This document shows, piece by piece, positions 1-5,409 of a DNA stretch of 5,409 nucleotides (position 1 is the stretch's first letter; each line of letters opens with the position of its first letter). Under the pieces are notes generated by a model. It was not told where the DNA came from. It saw only the letters and a program-made list of their open reading frames with translations, and did not search any database. Source of the DNA: an uncultured bacterium (GTDB lineage Bacteria > Cyanobacteriota > Vampirovibrionia > Gastranaerophilales > Gastranaerophilaceae); contig CADCPD010000160.1 of assembly GCA_902803265.1 (NCBI GenBank), positions 1 through 5,409 on the forward strand. The letters run 5' to 3'. The position numbers and the translations under genes were made by a program.

Positions 1-1511
1 GTGCATTATTAATTGTTGATGCGGCTGAAGGTCCTATGCCTCAAACAAGATTTGTACTTTCAAAAGCATTAGAATTGGGTTTAAGAATTATTGTTGTAAT
101 AAATAAAATTGATAAACCGGCAGCAGAACCTGATTTGGCATTAGATAAAGTTTTTGATTTATTTACAGAATTAACCGATAACGATGATTTAATAGATTTT
201 CCGGTAATTTATGCAAGCTCGCTTCAGGGTTTTGCAAAAAAAGAACTGGAAGATGAGAGTGATAATATTGCACCTTTGATGGATTGCATAATAGAAAACA
301 TTAAACATCCTGAAGGTGATGCGGCAGCTAATCTTCAATTCCACGTAACAACTCTTGACTACAATGATTATGTAGGAAGAATTGCTATCGGAAGAATAAA
401 AAACGGTAAATTAAAATCTCAGGAAACGTTATCTTTAATAAAAGCAGATGGCACAATCCAAAGATGCAAGATCACAAAATTATTCGGTTTCCACGATTTA
501 GGACGTGTAGAAATAGAAGAAGCATCAGCAGGTGATATTGTAGGTATCGCAGGATTTAGCGATGTTCAGATAGGTGAAACAATTTCATCTCTTGAAAATC
601 CTGAAGCACTACCTTTAATTCACATTGATGAACCTACATTACAAATGAACTTTTCTGTAAATGACAGCCCTTACGCAGGACAAGAAGGAAAATTTGTAAC
701 ATCTAGACAATTAAGAAAAAGATTGTACGATGAACTTGAAAAGAATGTAAGTTTAAGAGTTGAAGATACTGATAATACCGATAGATTTATAGTATCAGGC
801 AGAGGCGAACTTCATTTAAGTATTCTTATAGAAACAATGCGTCGTGAAGGATTTGAATTCCAAGTTTCAAAACCTGAAGTAATCTATAAAACTATAAACG
901 GCGAACAAATGGAACCTTATGAAAACTTATTCCTTGATGTACCTGACGAATGCACAGGAACATGTATTGAAAGATTAGCCGGAAGAAAAGCAAAAATGAT
1001 TGATATGCAATCAACAGGGACTCGTTCAAAATTAGAATTCGTAATTCCTGCGAGAGGTTTAATCGGATTTAAGGGTGAATTTATAAGATTAACCAGAGGC
1101 GAAGGCATTATGTATCATACATTTAATAAGTATGATGTACTAGCGGGCGATATACCAAAACAAAGAATGGGTTCATTGATAGCTTTTGAACAGGGTGAAG
1201 CTGTACCTTATGCTTTGGCACAATTTGAAGACAGAGGAACATTCTTTATAACTCCAAAAACAAAAGTTTATAAAGGAATGATAGTGGGCGAAGGTAACAG
1301 AGCTCAAGACGTTGCCGTTAATGTTTGCAAAACAAAAAAACTAACCAATATGAGAACTTCAACAGCAGATGTTATGGTAACATTGAAAGCTCCAAAAATT
1401 CTTTCACTTGAAGAAGCTATTGACTATATCGCAGATGACGAATTGTGTGAAATTACTCCTGAAAGTGTAAGAATGAGAAAAGCAGATTTAACAAGAACAA
1501 GATTTAATTAG
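1..1511 (+). CDS. typA: Translational GTPase TypA/BipA (3' part, 5' end outside window)
   Basis: Ribosome-associated GTPase of the EF-G/LepA superfamily, cytoplasmic, involved in 50S assembly and in growth under cold and other stress. The reading frame is open from base 3 and enters with ALLIVDAAEGPMPQTR, a TypA hallmark, so the gene starts upstream. About 502 codons are visible, against roughly 600 residues for the family. The P-loop, switch I and DxxG motif are therefore missing. Seen in order: the G4 motif NKID (102-113), a G5-like YASSLQG, the domain II beta-barrel (YVGRIAIGRIKNG), the domain III motif SGRGELHLS followed by ETMRREGFE, domain V (EPYENLFLDVP), and the TypA-specific C-terminal domain with QRMGSLIAFEQGEA and KKLTNMR. 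Agreement runs collinearly to the end, with no frameshift. The C-terminal loop after TNMR is slightly unusual (TSTAD). The next gene begins 7 bases after the stop, which suggests a shared transcript. The assignment is very secure. Confidence 0.97.
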   Translation, partial: ALLIVDAAEGPMPQTRFVLSKALELGLRIIVVINKIDKPAAEPDLALDKVFDLFTELTDNDDLIDFPVIYASSLQGFAKKELEDESDNIAPLMDCIIENIKHPEGDAAANLQFHVTTLDYNDYVGRIAIGRIKNGKLKSQETLSLIKADGTIQRCKITKLFGFHDLGRVEIEEASAGDIVGIAGFSDVQIGETISSLENPEALPLIHIDEPTLQMNFSVNDSPYAGQEGKFVTSRQLRKRLYDELEKNVSLRVEDTDNTDRFIVSGRGELHLSILIETMRREGFEFQVSKPEVIYKTINGEQMEPYENLFLDVPDECTGTCIERLAGRKAKMIDMQSTGTRSKLEFVIPARGLIGFKGEFIRLTRGEGIMYHTFNKYDVLAGDIPKQRMGSLIAFEQGEAVPYALAQFEDRGTFFITPKTKVYKGMIVGEGNRAQDVAVNVCKTKKLTNMRTSTADVMVTLKAPKILSLEEAIDYIADDELCEITPESVRMRKADLTRTRFN

Positions 1512-1514
1512 GAT
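1510..1514 (+). promoter_or_regulatory. Ribosome binding site overlapping typA stop codon
   Basis: AGGAT lies 4 bases before the ATG at 1519 and uses the last two bases of the typA stop TAG. This short Shine-Dalgarno site makes translational coupling of the radical SAM gene to typA likely. No promoter fits in the 7-base gap. Confidence 0.5.
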
Positions 1515-1518
1515 AAAA

Positions 1519-2472
1519 ATGGCAAAAACAGTCAGAGTATGTCATTATAAAAAACTAAAAATAAAACTCAACGGTGATGTTTATCCTTGCTGTACATCAT
1601 ACCCACATACAAAATTGGGGAATATTTTTGATGAAGATATTTATGACAAAATTGAAAACTCTGATGTAATCTGCGAATGTCCTATGTTTAAATCCATAAA
1701 AAGAACCCCTGAGGACAAAATAGATTTAGATTATATTCATTACGAAACTTCTAATATTTGCCAGGCAACTTGTGTATGCTGTACTCAAAGCAAAAATAAA
1801 ATGCCTAATGAAAATTCTCACCTTTCAAAGATAAAAGAAATAATCGAATATTATAAACCCAAAAATATTATCGCTATTGGTGGAGAAATTTTAGTTCAGG
1901 ATAAAGCTTTCAACGATTTATTTGATTTAAAACAAAAATATCCTGAAATGAAAATTTCAACAATAACAAATCTATGTGTCGGTAAAGAAAGACTTAGAAA
2001 AGCAGAAGAAATTTTTGATAAAATGACAGTTTCTATGCTTGGATTTACCGAATTAACTTATAAAAATGAGATGGGGCTGGATTTTAATAAAACAATGGAT
2101 AATTTTATGGACTTATATAAAAATAAAAAAGTAAAATTATCTCCGAAATATTTGGCTATGCCTACAAATTTATTTGAAATAATCCCGTTTTTTAATTGGG
2201 CAGTTAATTTAGATGTTGAAAAAATATATCTGCATTGCATCATTGAACTTGAACATATTGCAAACTTTAATACTAGATTTTTGTATTGGACAAAAACCTT
2301 TGAAAAAGTAGAAAAACAAATAAAAGATATTTTTGAAAAAAATCAAGAACTATTAATTTCAAAAAATAAACATTTTATATCAATTCATAAAAATCTGGCT
2401 GAAAAACTAAATATTTCTCAAGAATATATTGATAGCTTAAATTTAAACAATATTGTGAAAATTACTGTATAA
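1519..2472 (+). CDS. Radical SAM protein with N-terminal twitch/SPASM-like segment
   Basis: 317-aa probable radical SAM enzyme. The motif C81-QAT-C85-VC-C88 matches CX3CX2C, which ligates the 4Fe-4S cluster that cleaves S-adenosylmethionine. GGE at 121-123 fits the SAM-binding motif, and ISTITNL fits a later barrel strand. Before the core lies a segment resembling a SPASM/twitch domain: C8, then NGDVYPCC (C24, C25), LGNI at 33-36 and CEC (C52, C54). These could bind an auxiliary Fe-S cluster. The order auxiliary segment then core is that of the N-terminal-twitch radical SAM family, the reverse of ordinary SPASM enzymes. The C-terminal half is Lys- and Ile-rich with no further Cys pattern and only C238 late on. 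The start at 1519 is supported by AGGAT at 1510-1514, overlapping the typA stop, and by the conserved Cys segment beginning at residue 8. No precursor peptide or modified substrate is evident nearby, so the substrate is unknown. By eye it is more AT-rich than typA. Confidence 0.85.
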   Translation: MAKTVRVCHYKKLKIKLNGDVYPCCTSYPHTKLGNIFDEDIYDKIENSDVICECPMFKSIKRTPEDKIDLDYIHYETSNICQATCVCCTQSKNKMPNENSHLSKIKEIIEYYKPKNIIAIGGEILVQDKAFNDLFDLKQKYPEMKISTITNLCVGKERLRKAEEIFDKMTVSMLGFTELTYKNEMGLDFNKTMDNFMDLYKNKKVKLSPKYLAMPTNLFEIIPFFNWAVNLDVEKIYLHCIIELEHIANFNTRFLYWTKTFEKVEKQIKDIFEKNQELLISKNKHFISIHKNLAEKLNISQEYIDSLNLNNIVKITV

Positions 2473-2475
2473 TAT

Positions 2476-2504
2476 TTGCGTTTTAAAATCCAATATGAGA
2501 TAAT
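2476..2504 (+). promoter_or_regulatory. Weak candidate promoter for DUF1015 gene
   Basis: The 54-base gap after the radical SAM gene contains TTGCGT (2476-2481), a 17-base spacer and GATAAT (2499-2504), preceded by TG one base upstream as in an extended -10. A transcript would start near 2511, just before the ribosome binding site. The -35 matches consensus at only three of six positions, and AT-rich DNA makes chance matches common. Confidence 0.3.
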
Positions 2505-2515
2505 AAAGAAAAATT

Positions 2516-2522
2516 GGGAGGG
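2516..2522 (+). promoter_or_regulatory. Strong ribosome binding site of DUF1015 gene
   Basis: GGGAGGG with a 4-base spacer (ATTT) before ATG 2527. It is the strongest Shine-Dalgarno sequence among the rightward genes and fixes the start at 2527, excluding the upstream in-frame TTG at 2476. Confidence 0.8.
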
Positions 2523-2526
2523 ATTT

Positions 2527-3828
2527 ATGACTATTGAAGTAAAACCATTAGATGCTATTGTTTATAATCAAGAAAAAGTAAATATGACAGATGTTATAGC
2601 ACCGCCTTATGATGTAATTTCTGATGATTACAGGGATGAACTAGAAAAAAGAAGTGCATATAATTTTGTAAAACTGATTTTAGCAAATAATAACACTGAC
2701 GTTAATGACGAAAACAACCGATACAATGAAGCTTATAAAAATTATCAAAAATGGCTTGAAGAAGGAATTTTAGTAAAAACAGAAAAGCCTTGTATTTTAT
2801 ATGTAATTCAAAATTACGAAAAAAATGGTAAGAAAATTACCAGAAAAGGTTTTATCGCAAGAAACAGAATAGAAGATTTTGCTAGCAAAAACATATTACC
2901 GCACGAATATACAATGGGCGGGCCAAAAGAAGACCGCTTAAATTTGACAAAAAAATGCAAAGCTAATTTTTCACAAGTATTTTTAGTATATTCTGACCCT
3001 AAAAAACAAATAGAAAATGCAATTGATTACTCTCAAAAGCCTTTTATTGACGTAACAGATGATTTAGGTGTTCAAAATATTGTGTACAAAATTGATGACG
3101 AGAAAACAATTGAGTTAATAGAAAAAGTATTGAGCGATAAAACATGCCTGATAGCTGACGGACATCACAGATATGAAACGGCAATGAATTATAGAAATTT
3201 TATTAATTCATCAGATAATAATGATTCTACAAAATACGTTATGAGTTATTTTACAAACATGGAAGATGATTTATTAATTTTTCCTACTCACAGAATATTA
3301 ACAAAATGGGTTGAACCTTACGTATTACTGGAAAAAGTAAAAAAATACTTTGATGTAGAAGATTACACCTTTGACGGCACAAATAAAAAAGAAGTTAAAG
3401 CCAAATTTTTACAAGCAATAGAAGATTCATCAAAAGAACGAATTTCAATGGGCTTGTATATGAAAAATGTTAATAAATTCTATCTTCTAAAATTAAGAGA
3501 AAATGTAGATAAAATTCTTGATGAATATAAAGTTCCTGAAGTATTAAAAACTCTTGATTTAATAGTATTACACAAAGTAATAATTTCAAAAGAATTAGAA
3601 TACTCTCAAGAAGAACAAATGGCGCAAGACGGAATTTTATACATAAAACAAGAATCAGAAGCTTTTGATATGATAGATTTAGGGAAAGCGGAAGCCTCAT
3701 TCATCATGGCATACCCAAAAATTCAAGATATAAAAAGAATTTCTGAAGCAGGAGAAAGAATGCCTCAAAAATCAACATATTTCTATCCTAAATTACTTTC
3801 GGGAATAGTAATAAATCCTCTTGATTAA
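2527..3828 (+). CDS. DUF1015 family protein (COG4198-like), possible SerK-like kinase
   Basis: 433-aa soluble protein of the DUF1015 family, whose biochemical role is not established. Family signatures seen: APPYDVIS at residues 25-32, HEYTMGGPKEDRL at 126-138, the hallmark ADGHHRYETA at 210-219, a TNMED...PTHR stretch soon after, and the tail RMPQKSTYFYPK at 411-422. Length and motif order are full, with no truncation. Known context: in many Firmicutes, members sit beside serA/serC serine biosynthesis genes. The DGHHR motif and the C-terminal tail also resemble ParB/sulfiredoxin-fold serine kinases such as archaeal SerK. A role in serine or phosphoserine metabolism is therefore a reasonable inference but not shown here, where the neighbours are typA and a radical SAM gene. 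The frame is open back to a TTG at 2476, but ATG 2527 is chosen because GGGAGGG lies just ahead of it and the family N-terminus (IEVKPLDAI) begins there. A hairpin terminator follows 20 bases after the stop. Confidence 0.93.
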   Translation: MTIEVKPLDAIVYNQEKVNMTDVIAPPYDVISDDYRDELEKRSAYNFVKLILANNNTDVNDENNRYNEAYKNYQKWLEEGILVKTEKPCILYVIQNYEKNGKKITRKGFIARNRIEDFASKNILPHEYTMGGPKEDRLNLTKKCKANFSQVFLVYSDPKKQIENAIDYSQKPFIDVTDDLGVQNIVYKIDDEKTIELIEKVLSDKTCLIADGHHRYETAMNYRNFINSSDNNDSTKYVMSYFTNMEDDLLIFPTHRILTKWVEPYVLLEKVKKYFDVEDYTFDGTNKKEVKAKFLQAIEDSSKERISMGLYMKNVNKFYLLKLRENVDKILDEYKVPEVLKTLDLIVLHKVIISKELEYSQEEQMAQDGILYIKQESEAFDMIDLGKAEASFIMAYPKIQDIKRISEAGERMPQKSTYFYPKLLSGIVINPLD

Positions 3829-3848
3829 AACATAAAATTAAACAATAT

Positions 3849-3883
3849 AAAAAAGACCTGATTAAAAAAAATCAGGTCTTTTT
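3849..3883. terminator. Bidirectional rho-independent terminator
   Basis: Perfect inverted repeat: GACCTGAT (3855-3862) and ATCAGGTC (3871-3878) around an 8-base A-rich loop. The stem is flanked by A6 on the left (3849-3854) and T5 on the right (3879-3883), which can also pair. Read rightward it gives a hairpin plus U-run ending the DUF1015 transcript. Read leftward the A6 becomes the U-run for the transcript of the secreted repeat protein, whose stop is at 3901. It sits in the 72-base gap between two convergent genes. Confidence 0.9.
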
Positions 3884-3900
3884 ATGTTGGTAATTGTTAC

Positions 3901-4506
3901 TTATTCGTATTCTTCATTCAAACCATTTATCGAGTTTTCTATTGTTTTATTGGCAGAATTTTCAATTTTTTCTGCAGTATTTTTTATGCATTCAGCAGTA
4001 TTCTTTTTGGTTTTTAAATAATGTCTTTTTATTTTTCTACCTGTTTCTTTTGTTTTTTCACCGGCATTTATTGTAGCATCTTTTGCTCTTTCGTAAGCAT
4101 CAGCAGTAGCATCTTTAACATCAAGTGCCGTGTCTTTAGTAGCTTCATACGCATTTAGTGTGTAATCTTTTGCCTTGTTGCCTGCTTCTTTTGTCTTTTC
4201 ACTAGCCTTTATTGTAGCATCTTTTGTTTTTTCATACGCTTCAACAGTAGCATCTTTAACATCAAGTGCCGTGTCTTTAGTAGCTTCGTACGCATTTAGG
4301 GTATAATCTTTTGCTTTATTACCTGCTTCTTTAGTCCTTTCATAGGCATTTACACTAGCATCTTTAACTTTTGTTCCTGTTTCTTTTGTCTTTTCTATTA
4401 CTTGTTCCGTTTTTGTTTGGTCAACATAATAATATTCAGTTTCCGCCATTGTTTTTAAATTAGCAACCAACAAACAAGTAATAATAATTAAAATTTGTCG
4501 TTTCAT
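3901..4506 (-). CDS. Secreted LEA/apolipoprotein-like helical repeat protein
   Basis: 201-aa protein of unknown function. Residues 1-21 form a signal peptide: MKRQ, a hydrophobic core ILIIITCLLVA, and probable signal peptidase I cleavage after TMA. C11 lies inside the hydrophobic core without a lipobox, so a lipoprotein is unlikely. Residues 40-151 are repeats rich in K, E, D, T and A with regularly placed Tyr. Units of 18 residues (for example TKEAGNKAKDYTLNAYEA, 58-75) alternate with 11-residue units (TKDATIKASEK, 94-104) in the order 18, 18, 18, 11, 18, 18, 11. These lengths correspond to whole numbers of alpha-helical turns, so a long amphipathic helix is expected, as in LEA group 3, apolipoprotein-like or YtxH-like proteins. 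The tail (152-201) is basic, then Asn/Glu-rich. The start has GAAAGGG 5 bases ahead. It lies 17 bp after tcdA and probably shares its transcript. A role in protecting or binding membranes or envelope proteins is only a guess. Confidence 0.85.
   Translation of the reverse strand: MKRQILIIITCLLVANLKTMAETEYYYVDQTKTEQVIEKTKETGTKVKDASVNAYERTKEAGNKAKDYTLNAYEATKDTALDVKDATVEAYEKTKDATIKASEKTKEAGNKAKDYTLNAYEATKDTALDVKDATADAYERAKDATINAGEKTKETGRKIKRHYLKTKKNTAECIKNTAEKIENSANKTIENSINGLNEEYE
4054..4194 (-). repeat. 141-bp tandem repeat, copy 2 (residues 105-151)
   Basis: Second copy, directly abutting the first, encoding T105 to K151. The residues TKEAGNKAKDY through ALDVKDAT are identical to copy 1. Substitutions fall in the last third (for example ADAYERA against VEAYEKT). 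Confidence 0.9.
4195..4335 (-). repeat. 141-bp tandem repeat, copy 1 (residues 58-104)
   Basis: First copy of an in-frame tandem duplication in the secreted helical protein, encoding 47 residues from T58 to K104. By hand alignment it differs from the adjacent copy at about 17 of 141 bases. The differences cluster outside a shared run of about 43 bases centred near 4260. Confidence 0.9.
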
Positions 4507-4523
4507 ATTTACCCTTTCATTAT

Positions 4524-5234
4524 TTAAAAATCTATTAAATCTTTAATAACTTCACTTGCAATAATCAACCCCATAACAGACGGACAAAAGGCATTACTTG
4601 CAGGAATAGTGTGTTTTATAGTTTTTTCTTCAGTTTTATTATCATTTTTTATAGGAAGTTCTGTAGAATATACAACTTTAACATTTTTTATTTTTCTTTT
4701 CTTTAATTCTTGCCTCATAACTCTTGCAAGGGGACAAACAGTTGTTTGTGAAATATCCGATACAACAAATTTTGTTGGGTTCATTTTATTTCCCGCACCC
4801 ATTGCACAAATTATTGGAGTACCACACTTTTTAGTTTCTTCAATAAGAGATATTTTGCCAACAACAGTATCTATTGCATCTACGACATAATCATATTTTG
4901 TAAAATCAAATTCATCCTTTGTTTCATGGGTATAAAACATAGTATATTTTGTTACTTTTACTTTTGGATTTATATCTTTTATTCTTTCTTCGGCAACGTC
5001 AGTTTTAAATTTATCTATTGTAGAATGTGTTGCATAAATTTGTCTATTCAAATTTGTAATACAAATTTTATCATTATCAATTATATCAATAGCGCCCAAG
5101 CCGCTTCTTACAAGAGCTTCTACAACATAACCTCCGACACCGCCAAGACCGAATACAGCAACTCTTGAGTTTTGAAGCTTTTCTACAGATTCTTCACCTA
5201 ATAAAAGTTCTGTCCTAGAAAATTGATTTACCAT
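4524..5234 (-). CDS. tcdA: tRNA threonylcarbamoyladenosine dehydratase (TcdA/YrvM-like)
   Basis: 236-aa ATP-dependent enzyme of the E1/ThiF/MoeB superfamily that cyclises t6A to ct6A at position 37 of ANN-decoding tRNAs (known for E. coli TcdA). Seen: the N-terminal family signature NQFSRTELLLGEE (3-15), the nucleotide-binding glycine loop GLGGVGG (29-35), DNDKICITNLNRQI (53-66) with the conserved Arg/Gln pair, DAIDT (119-123), MGAGNKMNPT (145-154), CPLARVMRQELKKR (167-180) and a C-terminal CPSVMGLI. It is shorter than E. coli TcdA (268 aa) and matches the Firmicutes YrvM type. The family N-terminus begins right at this ATG, so the start is good. However, no Shine-Dalgarno sequence precedes it, and a -10-like element lies a few bases upstream. 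The gene for the secreted repeat protein follows 17 bp downstream. ThiF or MoeB are less likely because of the FSR start and the PLARVMR segment. Confidence 0.94.
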   Translation of the reverse strand: MVNQFSRTELLLGEESVEKLQNSRVAVFGLGGVGGYVVEALVRSGLGAIDIIDNDKICITNLNRQIYATHSTIDKFKTDVAEERIKDINPKVKVTKYTMFYTHETKDEFDFTKYDYVVDAIDTVVGKISLIEETKKCGTPIICAMGAGNKMNPTKFVVSDISQTTVCPLARVMRQELKKRKIKNVKVVYSTELPIKNDNKTEEKTIKHTIPASNAFCPSVMGLIIASEVIKDLIDF

Positions 5235-5242
5235 ACATATAT

Positions 5243-5251
5243 TTTATACCA
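5243..5251 (-). promoter_or_regulatory. Candidate extended -10 promoter of tcdA
   Basis: On the minus strand TGGTATAAA lies 8 bases before the tcdA ATG, matching an extended -10 (TGnTATAAT) at all but the last base. No good -35 is seen 16-18 bases upstream. If used, transcription would begin within a few bases of the start codon. A second similar element, TGCTATATT (about 5270-5278, minus), would give a leader of roughly 30 bases. Confidence 0.4.
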
Positions 5252-5283
5252 AAACAGTTAATCATGGAAAATATAGCATTTTG

Positions 5284-5312
5284 TTGAAAATTTTTTATGT
5301 ATTATTTATTAT
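5284..5312 (+). promoter_or_regulatory. Sigma-70-type promoter of the 5340 gene
   Basis: TTGAAA (5284-5289), a 17-base spacer and TATTAT (5307-5312), each matching consensus at five of six positions. The predicted start near 5319 leaves a leader of about 20 bases containing the ribosome binding site. It lies in the 105-bp divergent region shared with tcdA. Confidence 0.6.
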
Positions 5313-5325
5313 TTTATACACAGAT

Positions 5326-5332
5326 AAAGGAG
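5326..5332 (+). promoter_or_regulatory. Ribosome binding site of the 5340 gene
   Basis: AAAGGAG with a 7-base spacer before ATG 5340, a near-ideal Shine-Dalgarno site that fixes the start of the truncated gene. Confidence 0.85.
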
Positions 5333-5339
5333 AAAATTT

Positions 5340-5409
5340 ATGCTAGATATAGAATTACAAGGGTTGGATAAAGAAGGAAACGAAAAAACATATAAATTAG
5401 TGGATTTTA
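5340..5409 (+). CDS. Probable peroxiredoxin (Bcp/PrxQ-like), N-terminus only
   Basis: Only 23 codons are inside the window: MLDIELQGLDKEGNEKTYKL followed by VDF, open to the edge. The pattern of a short strand, a D-(K/Q)-(E/D)-G-(N/K) turn and a (K/Y)-L-x-D-F ending is how thioredoxin-dependent thiol peroxidases of the Bcp/PrxQ type begin, just before the FYPKD..PGCT active site, which would lie outside. The thioredoxin-fold assignment therefore rests on a weak N-terminal match. That this is a real gene is well supported by the promoter and ribosome binding site directly ahead. It is transcribed divergently from tcdA. Confidence 0.55.
   Translation, partial: MLDIELQGLDKEGNEKTYKLVDF

Noticed and set aside
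917..1108. 63-codon minus-strand open frame inside typA
   Set aside because: It lies wholly within a clearly conserved gene, and its product matches nothing I recognise.
2476..2526. N-terminal extension of the DUF1015 protein from TTG 2476
   Set aside because: No ribosome binding site precedes the TTG, the extra 17 residues do not fit the family, and GGGAGGG points to ATG 2527.
3894..4076. Plus-strand open frame rich in Phe and Leu opposite the repeat protein
   Set aside because: It is the antisense of Lys/Glu-rich codons. The minus frame has a signal peptide, a ribosome binding site and coherent repeats.
4054..4335. CRISPR-like or noncoding repeat array
   Set aside because: There are only two long abutting copies without spacers, and the repeat is in frame within a protein gene.
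4440..4506. Lipoprotein signal peptide in the repeat protein
   Set aside because: The single Cys (residue 11) is inside the hydrophobic core and is not preceded by a lipobox such as L-A-G. A signal peptidase I site at TMA fits better.
4609..5168. Two plus-strand open frames opposite tcdA
   Set aside because: They are hydrophobic, phenylalanine-rich shadows of an AT-rich gene on the other strand, with conserved motifs only in the tcdA frame.
5215..5265. 16-codon minus-strand upstream frame (starting MINCFGIKY) overlapping the tcdA start
   Set aside because: It is out of frame with tcdA and has no ribosome binding site. It would be on the transcript only if the more distal -10 is used, and then only just inside it. 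Chance is sufficient explanation.

Overview
This is an AT-rich bacterial chromosomal segment with tightly packed genes, standard genetic code and Shine-Dalgarno sites before most genes. The proteins look like those of low-GC anaerobes: the TcdA is the short YrvM-like form common in Firmicutes, and a DUF1015 protein is present. A gut Vampirovibrionia (Gastranaerophilales-like) or Firmicutes-type lineage would fit, but the window has no rRNA or other decisive marker, so this is only a tentative inference.

Layout. Bases 1-1511 (+) hold the 3' part of typA/bipA, a translational GTPase cut by the window edge. Seven bases after its stop begins a 317-aa radical SAM protein (1519-2472, +). A 433-aa DUF1015 protein follows (2527-3828, +), with a strong ribosome binding site and possibly a weak promoter of its own. 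These three genes probably form one rightward transcription unit, which ends at a hairpin terminator (3849-3883). On the minus strand, converging on that terminator, are tcdA (tRNA t6A dehydratase, 4524-5234) and, 17 bp downstream of it, a secreted repeat protein (3901-4506). The repeat protein resembles LEA or apolipoprotein-type helical proteins. A 105-bp divergent intergenic region (5235-5339) carries promoter signals for both directions. The first 23 codons of a probable peroxiredoxin begin at 5340 (+).

Functions. Two genes concern translation: typA in ribosome assembly and stress response, and tcdA in maturation of position 37 of ANN-decoding tRNAs. The others are less well understood. 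The radical SAM protein has its twitch/SPASM-like cysteine segment before the radical SAM motif rather than after it. The DUF1015 protein carries a DGHHR signature and a C-terminal tail that resemble ParB-fold serine kinases. The secreted protein is built from 18- and 11-residue helical units in a duplicated 47-residue block. I see no CRISPR array, phage, insertion sequence or complete novel multi-gene system. The items most worth following are the radical SAM protein, the DUF1015/SerK resemblance and the repeat protein.
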